Positions 24,806 to 34,196 of a stretch of DNA of 64,000 bases are shown one piece after another (the stretch's first letter is position 1; every line of letters starts with the position of its first letter). Source of the stretch: JBMOMT01 sp049324835 (GTDB lineage: Bacteria; Chloroflexota; Anaerolineae; CAYNKW01); the NCBI GenBank assembly GCA_049324835.1, contig JBMOMT010000074.1, positions 62,001-126,000 of the forward strand, read 5' to 3'. The notes beneath the pieces are model-generated. The model searched no databases. It saw only the letters and a program-made list of their open reading frames with translations, and had not been told where the DNA came from. A program made the translations under genes and the position numbers.

Positions 24806-24834
24806 GTTATACTACAGATGAGGGTCAACCTCAA
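24806..24834 (-). promoter_or_regulatory. Promoter of nth and the phosphatase gene
   Basis: On the minus strand TTGAGG (24834-24829), 17 nt, TATAAC (24811-24806). The start of transcription is predicted near 24800. Confidence 0.65.
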
Positions 24835-25130
24835 CGGGTGTTGTTGTGGTGGGAAAATCGTCACGGAATCATCGAACGGCCAGTCCATCGCAGCTCTTAC
24901 AACTCAAACCGGCAGCCCCTCGTCACAGCCGACAATCTCTCTGGGCATCTTGTTATCATCGCCGCCGCCGCCGGTCATCGAAGCACATCGTAGCCTTCAA
25001 CGTCGCCGACATTGCAGCTGGCCTTTCCCTCCCGACAACGCCTGAATAACAATCTAGCTTTCCTCCTTTGCGCGGCCAATGGTCTGGCCAGGATCAACAT
25101 CCAAAGAGACCATGCCCACATCCCCCCAAG
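24835..25130. other. Intergenic region without a recognised gene
   Basis: About 300 bp between the nth promoter and the terminator of the zinc-ribbon gene. Short frames on both strands have no ribosome site or recognisable product. I see nothing definite in it. Confidence 0.5.
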
Positions 25131-25164
25131 AAGAAGCAGCCAGTAGACCTACTGGCTGCTTCTT
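25131..25164 (-). terminator. Terminator for the zinc-ribbon protein gene
   Basis: A perfect 15-bp stem (25131-25145 with 25150-25164), 4-nt loop. On the minus strand it follows the gene end by 23 bp and is followed by TTGGGGGG, so the T-run is within the stem end (TTCTTCTT). Confidence 0.7.
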
Positions 25165-25187
25165 TGTTCCCAAAACCTGTGCGAGGG

Positions 25188-25889
25188 TCAATCGCCGCCA
25201 AAGAGGATGCGCCCGCAACTGCTGCAAAAAACCACCTGGCCCTGGTGGGCGCGCTGCGCCAGCGAACTGGGCACTTCGACGTGGCATCGCTGGCAGAGGC
25301 TTTTGTCCAACCGGGCGACGGCTGTGCCGTTTTTGCGACGGCGGAGATCCTCGTAGGTCTCCAGGTCGGTTTCTACCACCGGTTTTTCCCTTTTGGTTCT
25401 GAGCGCCGTGAGCTCATCCAGACGGACCAACAACCGCTCTTTTTCGGCGACAAGCGTGGCCTGGCTGGTTGTCCAGGCTGCTTCCACCGTCTGGCAATGG
25501 GCTTGAGCGTCTTCAAAGGCTGTCTGATGTTCCTCAACCTGGATCATTGCTTCGAGCAGATGGTCTTCTTCGGCGCTTTTGCGGCGGCGCAGGTACTCCA
25601 TCTCTTGTTGGAGGCTTTCCAATTCTTTGGGGTTTCTGACCGCGCCGCTGTAGAGTCGCTGCTCGTTGCTCCCGATCTTGTCATTGAGGGCCGCCATGGC
25701 CAGCTCCAGATCGTGCAGGCTGGCTTGCCATTTACGAAGTGATTTTTCGGCCCTTTGGAGAGTGTGACGCGCCTGGCGCAGGGTTTCTGTTTCACCCAGG
25801 CTGTCTTCGATCTCGTGCAGGCGGTGGTGTGTGGCGTCCAATTCTGTATCTACTTCCTGCAGGCGATACAACAACTCTACCCGATTCAC
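25188..25889 (-). CDS. Coiled-coil protein with C-terminal C4 zinc ribbon (DUF164-like)
   Basis: 233 residues. Residues 1-175 form a long coiled coil (LLYRLQEVDTELDATHHRLHE onward) and the C-terminus has the zinc ribbon CQRCHVEVP...VVFCSSCGRILF (two CxxC pairs). This family is widespread and has been linked to RNA metabolism in some phyla. The GTG at 25889 has AAGGAGG 7 nt upstream; longer frames run into the promoter. The next 400 bp to the right are non-coding. Confidence 0.85.
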   Translation of the reverse strand: MNRVELLYRLQEVDTELDATHHRLHEIEDSLGETETLRQARHTLQRAEKSLRKWQASLHDLELAMAALNDKIGSNEQRLYSGAVRNPKELESLQQEMEYLRRRKSAEEDHLLEAMIQVEEHQTAFEDAQAHCQTVEAAWTTSQATLVAEKERLLVRLDELTALRTKREKPVVETDLETYEDLRRRKNGTAVARLDKSLCQRCHVEVPSSLAQRAHQGQVVFCSSCGRILFGGD

Positions 25890-26018
25890 AGTGGCAGCCT
25901 CCTTGCCTGAAGGAATAGAGCCGGGCACAGCCTCTGGCTGCGGCCGTTTGACGACATTATAACACATTCCCCGGCCCTGGACAAGTTATCGTCAGGGTGA
26001 TGAGCCTCCTGATCTGGT

Positions 26019-26047
26019 TTGCTTTTTGGCCTCGAAAGGATTATAAT
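26019..26047 (+). promoter_or_regulatory. Promoter upstream of the mgtE fragment/corA leader
   Basis: TTGCTT (26019-26024), 17 nt, perfect TATAAT (26042-26047). Transcription would start near 26054, giving a leader of nearly 250 nt before the GTG at 26301. Confidence 0.65.
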
Positions 26048-26053
26048 TGCTCC

Positions 26054-26300
26054 GTGCTTTTTGTTATCGCTGCCCGGCGATTCAACTCCAGGTGATGCCA
26101 GCGGCTGGGCTGGCGAGAGACGCGGGGTAGTCGATGGCCGATCTACGAAGAAATGGTGGAAAAAGTGGACGACGGCTCGGAATCGAGTAGTTGGGGACAC
26201 AAGTCCCGCCTTGTTCTGACAAGCCGAATACCCTAGCCCCCGAAGGTCGTATTCTCCCTCAAAAAGTGCCTCCGGGGGAGTTTGATCCCGGAGGTGTCTT
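26054..26300 (+). promoter_or_regulatory. Structured 5' leader with riboswitch-like expression platform
   Basis: The predicted leader has several hairpins: GCCAGC/GCTGGC near 26100, CTCG/CGAG near 26190, GGGAC/GTCCC near 26200 and CTTGT/ACAAG near 26215. At the end CCTCCGGG (26269-26276) pairs perfectly with CCCGGAGG (26287-26294), hiding the GGAGG ribosome site. The same strand can instead pair with CCCCCGAAGG (26237-26246, 9 of 10). These exclusive pairings are an anti-sequestor/sequestor arrangement. It does not match the M-box consensus that I know. Confidence 0.5.
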
Positions 26301-26576
26301 GTGCAATCCCCTGCTCTGGATCATACCCTGGCGCAACTATGCGCTGCCCTGGAGCACGACCCCGCCCACCTGGCCGATATCCTTGAAAGGATGGATGACC
26401 AGGAGGCTGCCAAGCGGGTGGCCGGCCTGGAAGACCCCAAAGAGGTTCGCCCTCTACTGCTCCACCCCGACGATAGCGCCGGCGGGCTGGTGACGTCCGA
26501 GTTTCTGGCGCTGCGCCGCCGCGCGACGGCGGGGGCCAGGCCGTCATCCACAGCGCGCATCGTTCTGCATTTGTAA
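26301..26576 (+). pseudogene. mgtE N-terminal domain fragment
   Basis: 91 codons from a GTG with GGAGG 6 nt upstream. Residues 1-70 match the MgtE N-domain pattern: LEHDPAHLADILERMDDQEAAKRV, then LLLHPDDSAGGLVTSEFLAL, which is the conserved DSAGG(L/M)M(T)(T)EF region. After residue 72 the frame becomes unrelated (RRRATAGARPSSTARIV) and stops; the CBS domains and membrane domain are absent. It is probably a decayed mgtE replaced by corA downstream. It could alternatively survive as a small regulated ORF, since its ribosome site lies in a switch-like hairpin. Confidence 0.6.
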
Positions 26577-26687
26577 GAGATACTGCGCGGCGCAGGTTGA
26601 CATCCATTTGAAAATCACGATAATAAAAAACAAGACGCAGATGATCGTACTGGCCAAAGGGGCAGCCAGGCAGAAGGATAGACGACG

Positions 26688-27602
26688 ATGACGGTTCAAA
26701 CGATTGCCTATGGCAAGGTCTCGTGGACCAACATTGAGGGGCCCGCCAACGAGGATATGGAACACCTCCGTCGCAACTTTAGTTTCCACCCTTTGGACCT
26801 GGAGGACTGTTTAAGCAAGATCGAACGGCCCAAAATCGACGAATACGACGATTACCTGTTCATCGTGATGCATTTTCCCATCTATGACCTGGAGCGGCAG
26901 GTCAGCCAGCCGGTCGAGATCGATTTTTTCATCGGCGCCAATTACATCGTGACCATCCACGACGGTCGTTTGAAGCCGGTGGTGCAACTCTTTGAGGATT
27001 GTAAAGCCTACGAGCACACACGTCAGAAACACATGGGTGCGGGCGCCAGCCGCCTGCTGCACAGCGTCATCGATAAACTGGTGGATTATTGTTTTCCCAT
27101 CCTGGCCAAGGTGGATCACAACATCCAGACCATCGAGGAACAGATGTTCACCGAAAACATGCACCAGATCGTGCAAAAGATTTCGGTGGTGCGGCGTGAC
27201 ATCATTGCCTTGCGGCGCATCATCAAGCCACAGTTGGTCATCGTGGCCAACCTGGAACACGTCGACCGGCCCTTCATCCGCGAAGACCTGGATGTTTACT
27301 TTGGTGATATTCACGATCACCTGCAAAAGGCCTGGGAAGAGCTGGAGGATCACCGCGAAGTGCTGGTGGGTCTGAGTGATACCAGCGAGTCGGTCATCTC
27401 GTATCGCATCAACGAGGTGATAAAGATCTTGACCGTCATCTCGGTCATGATGCTGCCGCTGACGCTCATTTCGGGCATTTACGGCATGAACGTCAGCCTG
27501 CCGGGCATGGATCACCGCTGGACGTTCCCTATCATCATTGCGGCGATGGTGCTCATCGTGGTGGTGATGTTGTTCATCTTTCGTAAGAAAAACTGGTTGT
27601 AG
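26688..27602 (+). CDS. corA: CorA family magnesium transporter
   Basis: 304 residues. A large cytoplasmic funnel (1-240) with long helices is followed by two TM helices separated by the signature YGMNV (GMN) that lines the pore entrance, ending in the basic FRKKNWL tail. It forms a pentameric divalent-cation channel. AAGGA precedes the ATG. It lies 111 bp downstream of an mgtE fragment and probably shares its structured leader. Confidence 0.92.
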   Translation: MTVQTIAYGKVSWTNIEGPANEDMEHLRRNFSFHPLDLEDCLSKIERPKIDEYDDYLFIVMHFPIYDLERQVSQPVEIDFFIGANYIVTIHDGRLKPVVQLFEDCKAYEHTRQKHMGAGASRLLHSVIDKLVDYCFPILAKVDHNIQTIEEQMFTENMHQIVQKISVVRRDIIALRRIIKPQLVIVANLEHVDRPFIREDLDVYFGDIHDHLQKAWEELEDHREVLVGLSDTSESVISYRINEVIKILTVISVMMLPLTLISGIYGMNVSLPGMDHRWTFPIIIAAMVLIVVVMLFIFRKKNWL

Positions 27603-27614
27603 AAAGAGTGTATC

Positions 27615-29012
27615 GTGAAGATAAAATTTTGCGGAGCCGCGCGCACGGTCACCGGCTCCATGCACCTGCTGGCAGTCAACGGCCAGCGTGTCCTGTTGGA
27701 CTGCGGGTTGTACCAGGGGCAACGCCAGGAGAGCTTGGAGCGCAACCGCAACCTGCCCTTCGACCCCACCCGTGTGGACGCCATGATCCTGTCGCACGCC
27801 CACATCGACCATTCGGGCAACATCCCCACGCTGGTCAGGAATGGCTTTCAGGGCAACATTTACGCCACGCCGGCCACGCGCGATCTGTGCAGCGCCATGT
27901 TGCGCGATGCAGCCTACATCCAGGAACAGGACACCGCCTATCTCAACAAAAAACGAGCCCGGAGCGGCGAACCGTCGCTAGAGCCGATCTACACCGTGGC
28001 CGATGCCGTCAACAGCCTGGAGCATTTTGTCAGCGTGGGCTACGAGCGTCCCTTTCCGGTGGCGCCGGGTGTGACGGCCACCTTTCACGATGCCGGTCAC
28101 ATTCTCGGCTCGGCTATCGTCGCTCTGGACGTTCAGGAAGGCAGCCGCAAGTTTCGGTTGGCCTTCAGCGGCGATCTGGGCCGCCGCGATCTGCTCATCC
28201 TGCGCGACCCAACCTATATCGAGCCGGTGGATTTTTTCATCACCGAGAGCACCTACGGCGACCGTTTGCACGGCCCGCCAGCGGAGGCCGAAAAAGAGCT
28301 GCGCCGGGTGGTCAACGAGACCTTCCAGCGCGGCGGCAAGATCATCATCCCGGCTTTTTCGGTGGGGCGCACGCAAGAGCTGGTTTACGCGCTGCATCGC
28401 CTGAGCGTGGCGCGTAAAATCCCAGAGCTACCTATCTTTGTGGACAGTCCACTTTCCACCAACGTCACCGAGATCTTTCGTCTGCACCCCGAATGTTACG
28501 ATCAGGAAACGCGCGATTTCTTGAGCGGCAGCGGCGAGCGCGACCCCTTTGGTTTTCACCGCCTGCGCTACATCCGTGAGGTGGAAGACTCCAAGTCGCT
28601 CAACTTTTTGCGCGACCCGGCGGTCATCATCAGTGCCTCCGGTATGTGCGAAAACGGGCGCATCTTGCATCACCTCAAGAACAACATCGAGGATGCCCGC
28701 AACACGGTGCTGATCGTCGGCTGGCAGGCGCCGCACACCTTGGGCCGGCGGCTGGTCGAGCGGCAGCCGGTGGTGCGCATTTTTGGTCAGGAATATAACC
28801 GACGTGCCCCGGTAGAGGTCATCAACGGCTTTAGCGCCCACGCCGACCGTAACGAACTGCTCGATTTCGTGGCTCACCTCAACGGTTCGCTGAAGCAGGT
28901 CTTTGTCGTCCACGGCGAGCTTCAGGCGTCGATGAGCCTGGCCGAAGGCATCCGTGCCCAGGGCGTGCCTCAGGTGTGGGTGCCGGAGCAAGGGCAGGAG
29001 ATCGAGGTCTAA
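27615..29012 (+). CDS. MBL-fold beta-CASP ribonuclease/exonuclease
   Basis: 465 residues. All metal and catalytic motifs are present: SHAHIDHSGN (HxHxDH), DAGHILGSA, ESTYGDR, and the beta-CASP motifs A-C (PAFSVGRTQEL, SASGMCENGR, GFSAHADRNEL). This resembles the TTHA0252/YSH1-like RNA-processing enzymes of thermophiles and Chloroflexota. GTG start 12 bp after corA. Confidence 0.9.
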   Translation: MKIKFCGAARTVTGSMHLLAVNGQRVLLDCGLYQGQRQESLERNRNLPFDPTRVDAMILSHAHIDHSGNIPTLVRNGFQGNIYATPATRDLCSAMLRDAAYIQEQDTAYLNKKRARSGEPSLEPIYTVADAVNSLEHFVSVGYERPFPVAPGVTATFHDAGHILGSAIVALDVQEGSRKFRLAFSGDLGRRDLLILRDPTYIEPVDFFITESTYGDRLHGPPAEAEKELRRVVNETFQRGGKIIIPAFSVGRTQELVYALHRLSVARKIPELPIFVDSPLSTNVTEIFRLHPECYDQETRDFLSGSGERDPFGFHRLRYIREVEDSKSLNFLRDPAVIISASGMCENGRILHHLKNNIEDARNTVLIVGWQAPHTLGRRLVERQPVVRIFGQEYNRRAPVEVINGFSAHADRNELLDFVAHLNGSLKQVFVVHGELQASMSLAEGIRAQGVPQVWVPEQGQEIEV

Positions 29013-29096
29013 CAGATTTCCCTGATTTCCCTGCTGTGTCGGGCCTGTTTATCTGACCCGATATCCACCTCTGGAGCGAGCGATCCAAGTCAAGGC

Positions 29097-29798
29097 ATGG
29101 CGAATCAACTGACACACATTTTACTCATCGAAGACGACGCCGCCGTTGCACAAAGCCTCCGAGCTGGATTGGAGCGCGAGCGCTACGTCGTCGCCTGGAA
29201 AATCTCCGGCGCGGAAGGCGTTGCCCACGCCCGCGATCACAGCCCGCACCTGGTCATCCTCGATGTGCGGCTGCCCGATGGCTCTGGTTTTGACTTTTGC
29301 CGCCACATGCGGCAGTTGGGCCTGCGCCAGCCCATCATCATGCTCACCGTTCGCGGCGAGGAAACGGACAAGGTGCTGGGCCTGGAGATGGGCGCCGACG
29401 ATTACGTCACCAAGCCCTTTAGCCTGCGCGAGCTGCTCTCGCGCATCCGCGCTCTGCTGCGCCGCGCCTACGGCGAGCTCGCCGCCACCGACGCCGACCA
29501 TCTCTACGCCGGCGATCTGGTCATCGACCGGGGCCGCGCCCAGGTGTGGCGCGGCAGCCAGCCCCTCAACCTCACCCCCACCGAGTTTCGTTTGTTGGTC
29601 TTCCTGGCCCGGCACCCTGGTCAGGCCCTCAGCCGCGCCCAGATCATCGACGCCGTGTGGGGTTACGATGCCGACGTAGAAAGCGAGCGCGCGGTCAACG
29701 TGCACGTGCGCCGCCTGCGTGAAAAGATCGAACTCGACCCCGGCCGCCCGGCTCTCATCCTCACCGTGCCCGGCATCGGCTACCGCCTCGTTAGCTAA
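29097..29798 (+). CDS. OmpR/PhoB family response regulator
   Basis: 233 residues. The receiver (1-120) has the acidic pair EDD, the phosphoacceptor in VILDVRLPDG, and KPF. The C-terminal winged helix ends with VNVHVRRLREKIE and ILTVPGIGYRLV. The matching histidine kinase is probably the gene at 34197, separated by the export genes it likely controls. Confidence 0.93.
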   Translation: MANQLTHILLIEDDAAVAQSLRAGLERERYVVAWKISGAEGVAHARDHSPHLVILDVRLPDGSGFDFCRHMRQLGLRQPIIMLTVRGEETDKVLGLEMGADDYVTKPFSLRELLSRIRALLRRAYGELAATDADHLYAGDLVIDRGRAQVWRGSQPLNLTPTEFRLLVFLARHPGQALSRAQIIDAVWGYDADVESERAVNVHVRRLREKIELDPGRPALILTVPGIGYRLVS

Positions 29799-29911
29799 TC
29801 GGCGTCGTCGTTTCCTCAGCGACGTCCCGCCGGGGCGTCGCTACTCTTTTCCCCGCGTTCCATTTCTGTTAGTCTTTTTCAATCGTGCTGGTGCGCCTTG
29901 GGATCACCTTT

Positions 29912-29976
29912 TTCACCGCAGAGACGCGGCGGGACGCCGAGAAAACCAATAAAATCTCTGCGCCTCGGCGGTGAAG
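29912..29976. repeat. Long intergenic palindrome (REP-like)
   Basis: TTCACCGC near 29912 and GCGGTGAA near 29969 form the outer stem, with CGCAGAGA/TCTCTGCG inside. This CACCGCAGAGACGC/CTCTGCG-type sequence is typical of small dispersed bacterial repeats. The remaining 279-bp gap (29799-30077) has no gene. Confidence 0.55.
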
Positions 29977-30077
29977 AGCAAGCCCCAACACCCAGATTTC
30001 GGAATTGTAATCTCGCCGCAACCGCGTTGCAACCGGCCTGCGTTACACTGGGGGCATCTCTATGAGGAGGACGCCCC

Positions 30078-31565
30078 ATGAAACGCTGGTGGATTTGGCT
30101 CGTCGGTTTATTGATCGTCGTGGCTGTTGGCGGCGGCGCCTATGCGGGCCTGCAAAGCACCCGGCCTGGCGAGGCGACTGCACCCCAGACCCCGGCCACC
30201 GTGACTGTGACCCGCGGCGATGTGCAGCAATCGGTGACCGCGCCCGGCTATCTGGTGAGCACCCACGAGACCGTGCTGGGCGCCCGGCTGGCCGGGCGGC
30301 TGCGCGCGCTCCACGTCCGCCCCGGCGACACGGTGCAGGCCGGTGATGTTCTGGCCGAGATCGAGATCGAAAACTGGCAGACCGAGATCACCCTGGCCGA
30401 AGCGGACCTCGCCCAGGCCAATCTTTGCCTCGCCGAGGCGGCCAAGAGCCGCCAGCACCAGATCGTGCAGGCAGAGCAGGAACTGGCCGCCGCCCAGGCC
30501 CGGCTGGCCCAGGCCGAGCGTGACAATCTCGATGCGCAGGCCGGGGCTGAGCTCTCGCTGGCTGCCGCCCAGGAACAACTGGCGCGCCTGATCGCTCGCC
30601 AGCCAGAGTACGACGCGGCGGTCACCGACGCCCGCATCGGCCTGGAGCGAGCCCAGGACGCCCTGGAACGGGCGCAGGCCGAGTACCAGAAGGCGCTGGA
30701 TCGCACCTGGGAACCGCCGGCGGTGCGCGATGCCTACGCCCGGGCCCTGCAGGAAGTGCAATGGCAGCACGAGAGCGCCCAGGCGCGGTACGATCAGGCT
30801 CTGGCTGGGCAAGAGGTTTACCGCCACGATCTCACCCTGCAGCAAATGGCCGTCGAGCAGGCCGGGGCGGAGCTGGCCCGGCTGGAGCAGGGCATCGATC
30901 CGCTGCTGGCCCTGGAGGTGCAGCGCGCCCGCCAGGCGCTGGATTGGCTGAACGAGGGCGGCGATGCGCTGCTGGAGAGCGACGTCGAGCAGGCCCAACT
31001 GGCGCTGGATCGCTTGCGGGCGCAGGCCGCCGATGCCCGCATCGTCGCGCCGGGCAGCGGCGTCGTTTTAGAGGTGATGGCCCGGCCGGGCGATGCGCTG
31101 GCCGAAGGGATGGCCCTGATCCTCATGACCAGCCCGGCCGCGGTCGAAGCGCGCACCACCGTCATCGAAGAAGACCTGCCCCTGGTGCAGGTGGGCCAGA
31201 CGGTCGATCTCTTTTTCGACGCCCGGCCCGATGTGACCGTGCAAGGCCACGTCACCCGCATCGTGCCCCGGCGCGAAGCGGCCAGCGACCGGCCGCTGTA
31301 CCCCGTCTACATCACGCCCGACGAATTGCCCGAAGGGCTGGCGCCGGGCATGACGGTCGATGTTTCGATCGTCACTGCCAGCCGGTCGGATGTGCTGCGC
31401 CTGCCGCGCACGCTGGTTCGCGCCCGCGCCGACGGCACCGCCGAGGTCCAGGTGTGGGCCGGCGGTGAGGCTGAGACGCGCACTGTGCGCGTGGGGCTGC
31501 GCGGCGATATTTACGTCGAGATCGTCGATGGCCTGCGCCAGGGCGAAGAGGTGGTGGGCCAATGA
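30078..31565 (+). CDS. Membrane fusion protein (HlyD/MacA-like efflux adaptor)
   Basis: 495 residues. An N-terminal TM anchor (about 5-24), a lipoyl-like half motif (LRALHVRPGDTVQAGDVLAEIE), then an unusually long Ala/Gln/Glu-rich helical hairpin (about 100-320), the second lipoyl half (ADARIVAPGSGVVLEVMARPGD) and a beta-barrel C-terminus. It links an ABC export pump to an outer partner or works as a periplasmic-side adaptor. It overlaps the ATPase gene by 4 bp. Confidence 0.85.
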   Translation: MKRWWIWLVGLLIVVAVGGGAYAGLQSTRPGEATAPQTPATVTVTRGDVQQSVTAPGYLVSTHETVLGARLAGRLRALHVRPGDTVQAGDVLAEIEIENWQTEITLAEADLAQANLCLAEAAKSRQHQIVQAEQELAAAQARLAQAERDNLDAQAGAELSLAAAQEQLARLIARQPEYDAAVTDARIGLERAQDALERAQAEYQKALDRTWEPPAVRDAYARALQEVQWQHESAQARYDQALAGQEVYRHDLTLQQMAVEQAGAELARLEQGIDPLLALEVQRARQALDWLNEGGDALLESDVEQAQLALDRLRAQAADARIVAPGSGVVLEVMARPGDALAEGMALILMTSPAAVEARTTVIEEDLPLVQVGQTVDLFFDARPDVTVQGHVTRIVPRREAASDRPLYPVYITPDELPEGLAPGMTVDVSIVTASRSDVLRLPRTLVRARADGTAEVQVWAGGEAETRTVRVGLRGDIYVEIVDGLRQGEEVVGQ

Positions 31566-32287
31566 GCGCGCTGGGTTCTGCTCAGAGTGCTGCCCCATCC
31601 TGGGTGATCGACGTTGAAGGACTGACCAAGGCTTTCCGCATGGGATCGACCGAGGTCCATGCCCTGCGCGGGGTGGATATGCACATCGCCGCGGGTGAAT
31701 TTGTGGCGCTGATGGGCTCATCCGGCAGCGGCAAATCGACGCTGCTGCACCTGCTGGGCTGCCTGGATACGCCCACCGCGGGCGCGTATCGCCTGGAGGG
31801 GCGCGGTGTGAGCGCGCTCTCGCACGACGAGCGGGCGGCGGTGCGCAACCGGCGCATCGGCTTTGTGTTCCAGAGCTTTTACCTGCTGCCGCGCCTCGAT
31901 GCGCTGGAGAACGTGGCGCTGCCGCTGCTCTATGGCGGCCGCAGCGGCAGCGCCCGCGAGCGCGCCGCCGAGGTCCTGGCCCGTGTTGGGCTGGCCGAGC
32001 GTATGCACCACCACCCGGCCGAGCTGTCCGGCGGCGAGCGGCAGCGGGTGGCCATCGCCCGCGCCCTGGTCAACCGCCCGGCCATCGTCCTGGCCGACGA
32101 GCCCACCGGCAACCTGGACAGCCAGACGGGAATCGAGGTGATGGAGTTGCTGGCCGAACTGCACGCCGATGGATGCACGATCTTGATGGTCACGCACGAT
32201 GCCCGGATAGCCGGCTATGCCCGGCGCACGCTGGTCATTCAGGATGGGCGGCTTTTGAACGGGAGAGGGAACGATGACGCTGTTTGA
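31562..32287 (+). CDS. MacB-type ABC transporter ATP-binding protein
   Basis: 241 residues. Walker A MGSSGSGKSTLL, Q-loop FVFQSFYLLPRL, signature LSGGERQRVAIARAL, Walker B IVLADEPTGNLDS and the switch His in MVTHD. The lobe order and the short length match the LolD/MacB ATPase family. It overlaps the permease gene by 14 bp. Confidence 0.95.
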   Translation: MSALGSAQSAAPSWVIDVEGLTKAFRMGSTEVHALRGVDMHIAAGEFVALMGSSGSGKSTLLHLLGCLDTPTAGAYRLEGRGVSALSHDERAAVRNRRIGFVFQSFYLLPRLDALENVALPLLYGGRSGSARERAAEVLARVGLAERMHHHPAELSGGERQRVAIARALVNRPAIVLADEPTGNLDSQTGIEVMELLAELHADGCTILMVTHDARIAGYARRTLVIQDGRLLNGRGNDDAV

Positions 32288-33566
32288 CACGTTATTCACC
32301 GCGTTGCGCGGCGTGACGGCCAACAAACTGCGGGCCGCGCTCACCACGCTGGGCGTCATCATTGGCGTGGCTTCGGTCATCGTCATGCTGGCGTTGGGCA
32401 ACGGCGCGCGCGCCGCCGTCGAAGCCAACTTTCGTTTCCTCGGCTCCAACAAGGTGCAGATCAGCGCCCGGCAAAAACTCGATGACGGCGAGCTCGTGCC
32501 CGCCGGCAAGATTCTCTCTTACGAGGATGGCCTGCTGCTGCCGGCCGAGGTAGAGCTGGTGGATCGGGTCGAGATGTGGGTGCAGGGGATGGGCAAGGTG
32601 CGGCACGGGCGCGCCGTGCTGGACATGACCATCACCGGGGCGACGGTCGATGCGCTGATGAGCCTGGTCGGCGCCAACCAGCTTCAACCGGCCGATTGGC
32701 CCGCAGGCGAGCCGCTGACGCCCGCGGCCTTTTTGGAGCAGGGCCGTTTCTTTACGCCGTCGGAAGTGCTGGAAGGAGCCAGTGTGTGCGTGTTGGGCTC
32801 CGAGACGGCGCAGGACCTGTTCGCCGGGGACGATGCCCTGGGCGAAACGATCCGGGTCGACCGGCAGCACTGCCTGGTCATCGGCGTGCTGGTCGAGATG
32901 GAGACGGTCGACCCAGAAGAGCGGCAGCGCAGCCAGCCCAACCAGGTGCTGCTCATGCCGGTCAGCACCGTTGTCAGGTCGCTGTACGAGGAGGCGCCAT
33001 CGGTAACGGTGACGGCCCACGTCAGCGACGAGAGCCGCATGGCCGAGGCCCGGGCGCAGATCGCCGATTATTTGCGGGGGCGGCACGGCATCGAAAAAGA
33101 CGAGGATGGTGAATACGAGGACGATTTCGTCACGACGACGCGCCAGGACATCCTGGGCGCCCAGCAGGAATCGGCGCGCATCTTTGCCCTGTTCCTGGCG
33201 GCGATGGCGGCCGTGTCGCTGATCGTGGGCGGGATTGGTATCATGAACGTCATGCTGGTCAGCGTGACCGAGCGCACCCAAGAGATCGGCATTCGCCTGG
33301 CCGTGGGCGCGCGCCGCCGCGACGTGGTGGCCCAGTTCCTGTTCGAGTCGGTGCTGCTCAGCGCCGGCGGGGGTGTGTTGGGCATCGCTGTGGGGGTGCT
33401 GCTCATCCCGCTGGTGGCCACTCTGAATCAGGGCAACGCCCTGCTGGACCCGGGCAGCGTGCCGCTGGCTTTTGGCGTGGCCCTGCTGACGGGCATCCTG
33501 TTCGGCCTGTATCCGGCGGCGCACGCCTCGCGGCTGCATCCCATCGAGGCGCTGCGCTACGAGTGA
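32274..33566 (+). CDS. MacB/FtsX-type ABC transporter permease
   Basis: 430 residues. TM1 (about 18-45, LTTLGVIIGVASVIVMLALG), a large extracytoplasmic MacB periplasmic core domain (about 50-290) and three C-terminal TM helices starting at about 300 with the EIGIRLAVGARRRDV family motif. Together with the adaptor and the ATPase it forms a tripartite-like mechanotransmission exporter for antibiotics, peptides or lipids. Confidence 0.93.
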   Translation: MTLFDTLFTALRGVTANKLRAALTTLGVIIGVASVIVMLALGNGARAAVEANFRFLGSNKVQISARQKLDDGELVPAGKILSYEDGLLLPAEVELVDRVEMWVQGMGKVRHGRAVLDMTITGATVDALMSLVGANQLQPADWPAGEPLTPAAFLEQGRFFTPSEVLEGASVCVLGSETAQDLFAGDDALGETIRVDRQHCLVIGVLVEMETVDPEERQRSQPNQVLLMPVSTVVRSLYEEAPSVTVTAHVSDESRMAEARAQIADYLRGRHGIEKDEDGEYEDDFVTTTRQDILGAQQESARIFALFLAAMAAVSLIVGGIGIMNVMLVSVTERTQEIGIRLAVGARRRDVVAQFLFESVLLSAGGGVLGIAVGVLLIPLVATLNQGNALLDPGSVPLAFGVALLTGILFGLYPAAHASRLHPIEALRYE

Positions 33567-33590
33567 GAGGTAATGTGTGGGAGGATCAAG

Positions 33591-34115
33591 ATGAAACGCA
33601 CCGTTTTGATAGCCGGTAGTGTAGTGGGGTTGATCGTGCTGCTGGCTGGCGCGGCCTTTGTCGGGGCGCGTATGTTGGGCGGCCAGGCGCAGAGTGATGG
33701 GGGGAGTGAGTCCAGGTATGTCATTTCAGATGCCTCTGGCAGCAAAGGGTTCGATCTCGTAGCGGCGGCCGAGCTGCCCACGACGTCGCCGGATGTCGGG
33801 GGTCTTTTTTTGCGGCGCGAGGATAACTCTATCATCGTGGGCACTGGCGAGGTGCGGCTGACCATCCGCGATGGTCAGGTGAATGGCTTTCACAGCGGCC
33901 CGGAGGTCGAGATCGTTATCACCCACGACACGCTGGTCTATCGCGACAAAACGCCAATGCAGTCCGATGCGATTGTCGACGGCAAACTACAGCAGGTCGT
34001 CGGGCCTGGCTCTTTGGAGGAGCTCGAAACCTACAGTTTCATCTCGGTGTGGGGCGAGCAGCGCGGCGATCGCCTGCTTGCCAGGGTATTGGTCTACAAG
34101 ATTCCTCTTGACTGA
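33591..34115 (+). CDS. Secreted/anchored hypothetical protein of export operon
   Basis: 174 residues. An N-terminal hydrophobic signal anchor (about 3-25: LIAGSVVGLIVLLAGAAFVG) is followed by a beta-rich domain resembling DUF5666-like small lipoprotein folds (VEIVITHDTLVYRDK). GGGAGG precedes the ATG at 33591. It lies between the permease and the sensor kinase, so it could be an envelope sensor or a substrate-binding partner. Confidence 0.6.
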   Translation: MKRTVLIAGSVVGLIVLLAGAAFVGARMLGGQAQSDGGSESRYVISDASGSKGFDLVAAAELPTTSPDVGGLFLRREDNSIIVGTGEVRLTIRDGQVNGFHSGPEVEIVITHDTLVYRDKTPMQSDAIVDGKLQQVVGPGSLEELETYSFISVWGEQRGDRLLARVLVYKIPLD

Positions 34116-34196
34116 GCCAGGGCTGCAGGCGCTTGACAGGCCGGCGAATTCCGTGTACTCTTGAACAAGAGAAACTGGATTGCCAGGAGGCGAACC

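Noticed and set aside
26054..26300. M-box (Mg2+) riboswitch
   Set aside because: The conserved core sequence I associate with that class is not found; only the location and the switch-like pairings are suggestive.
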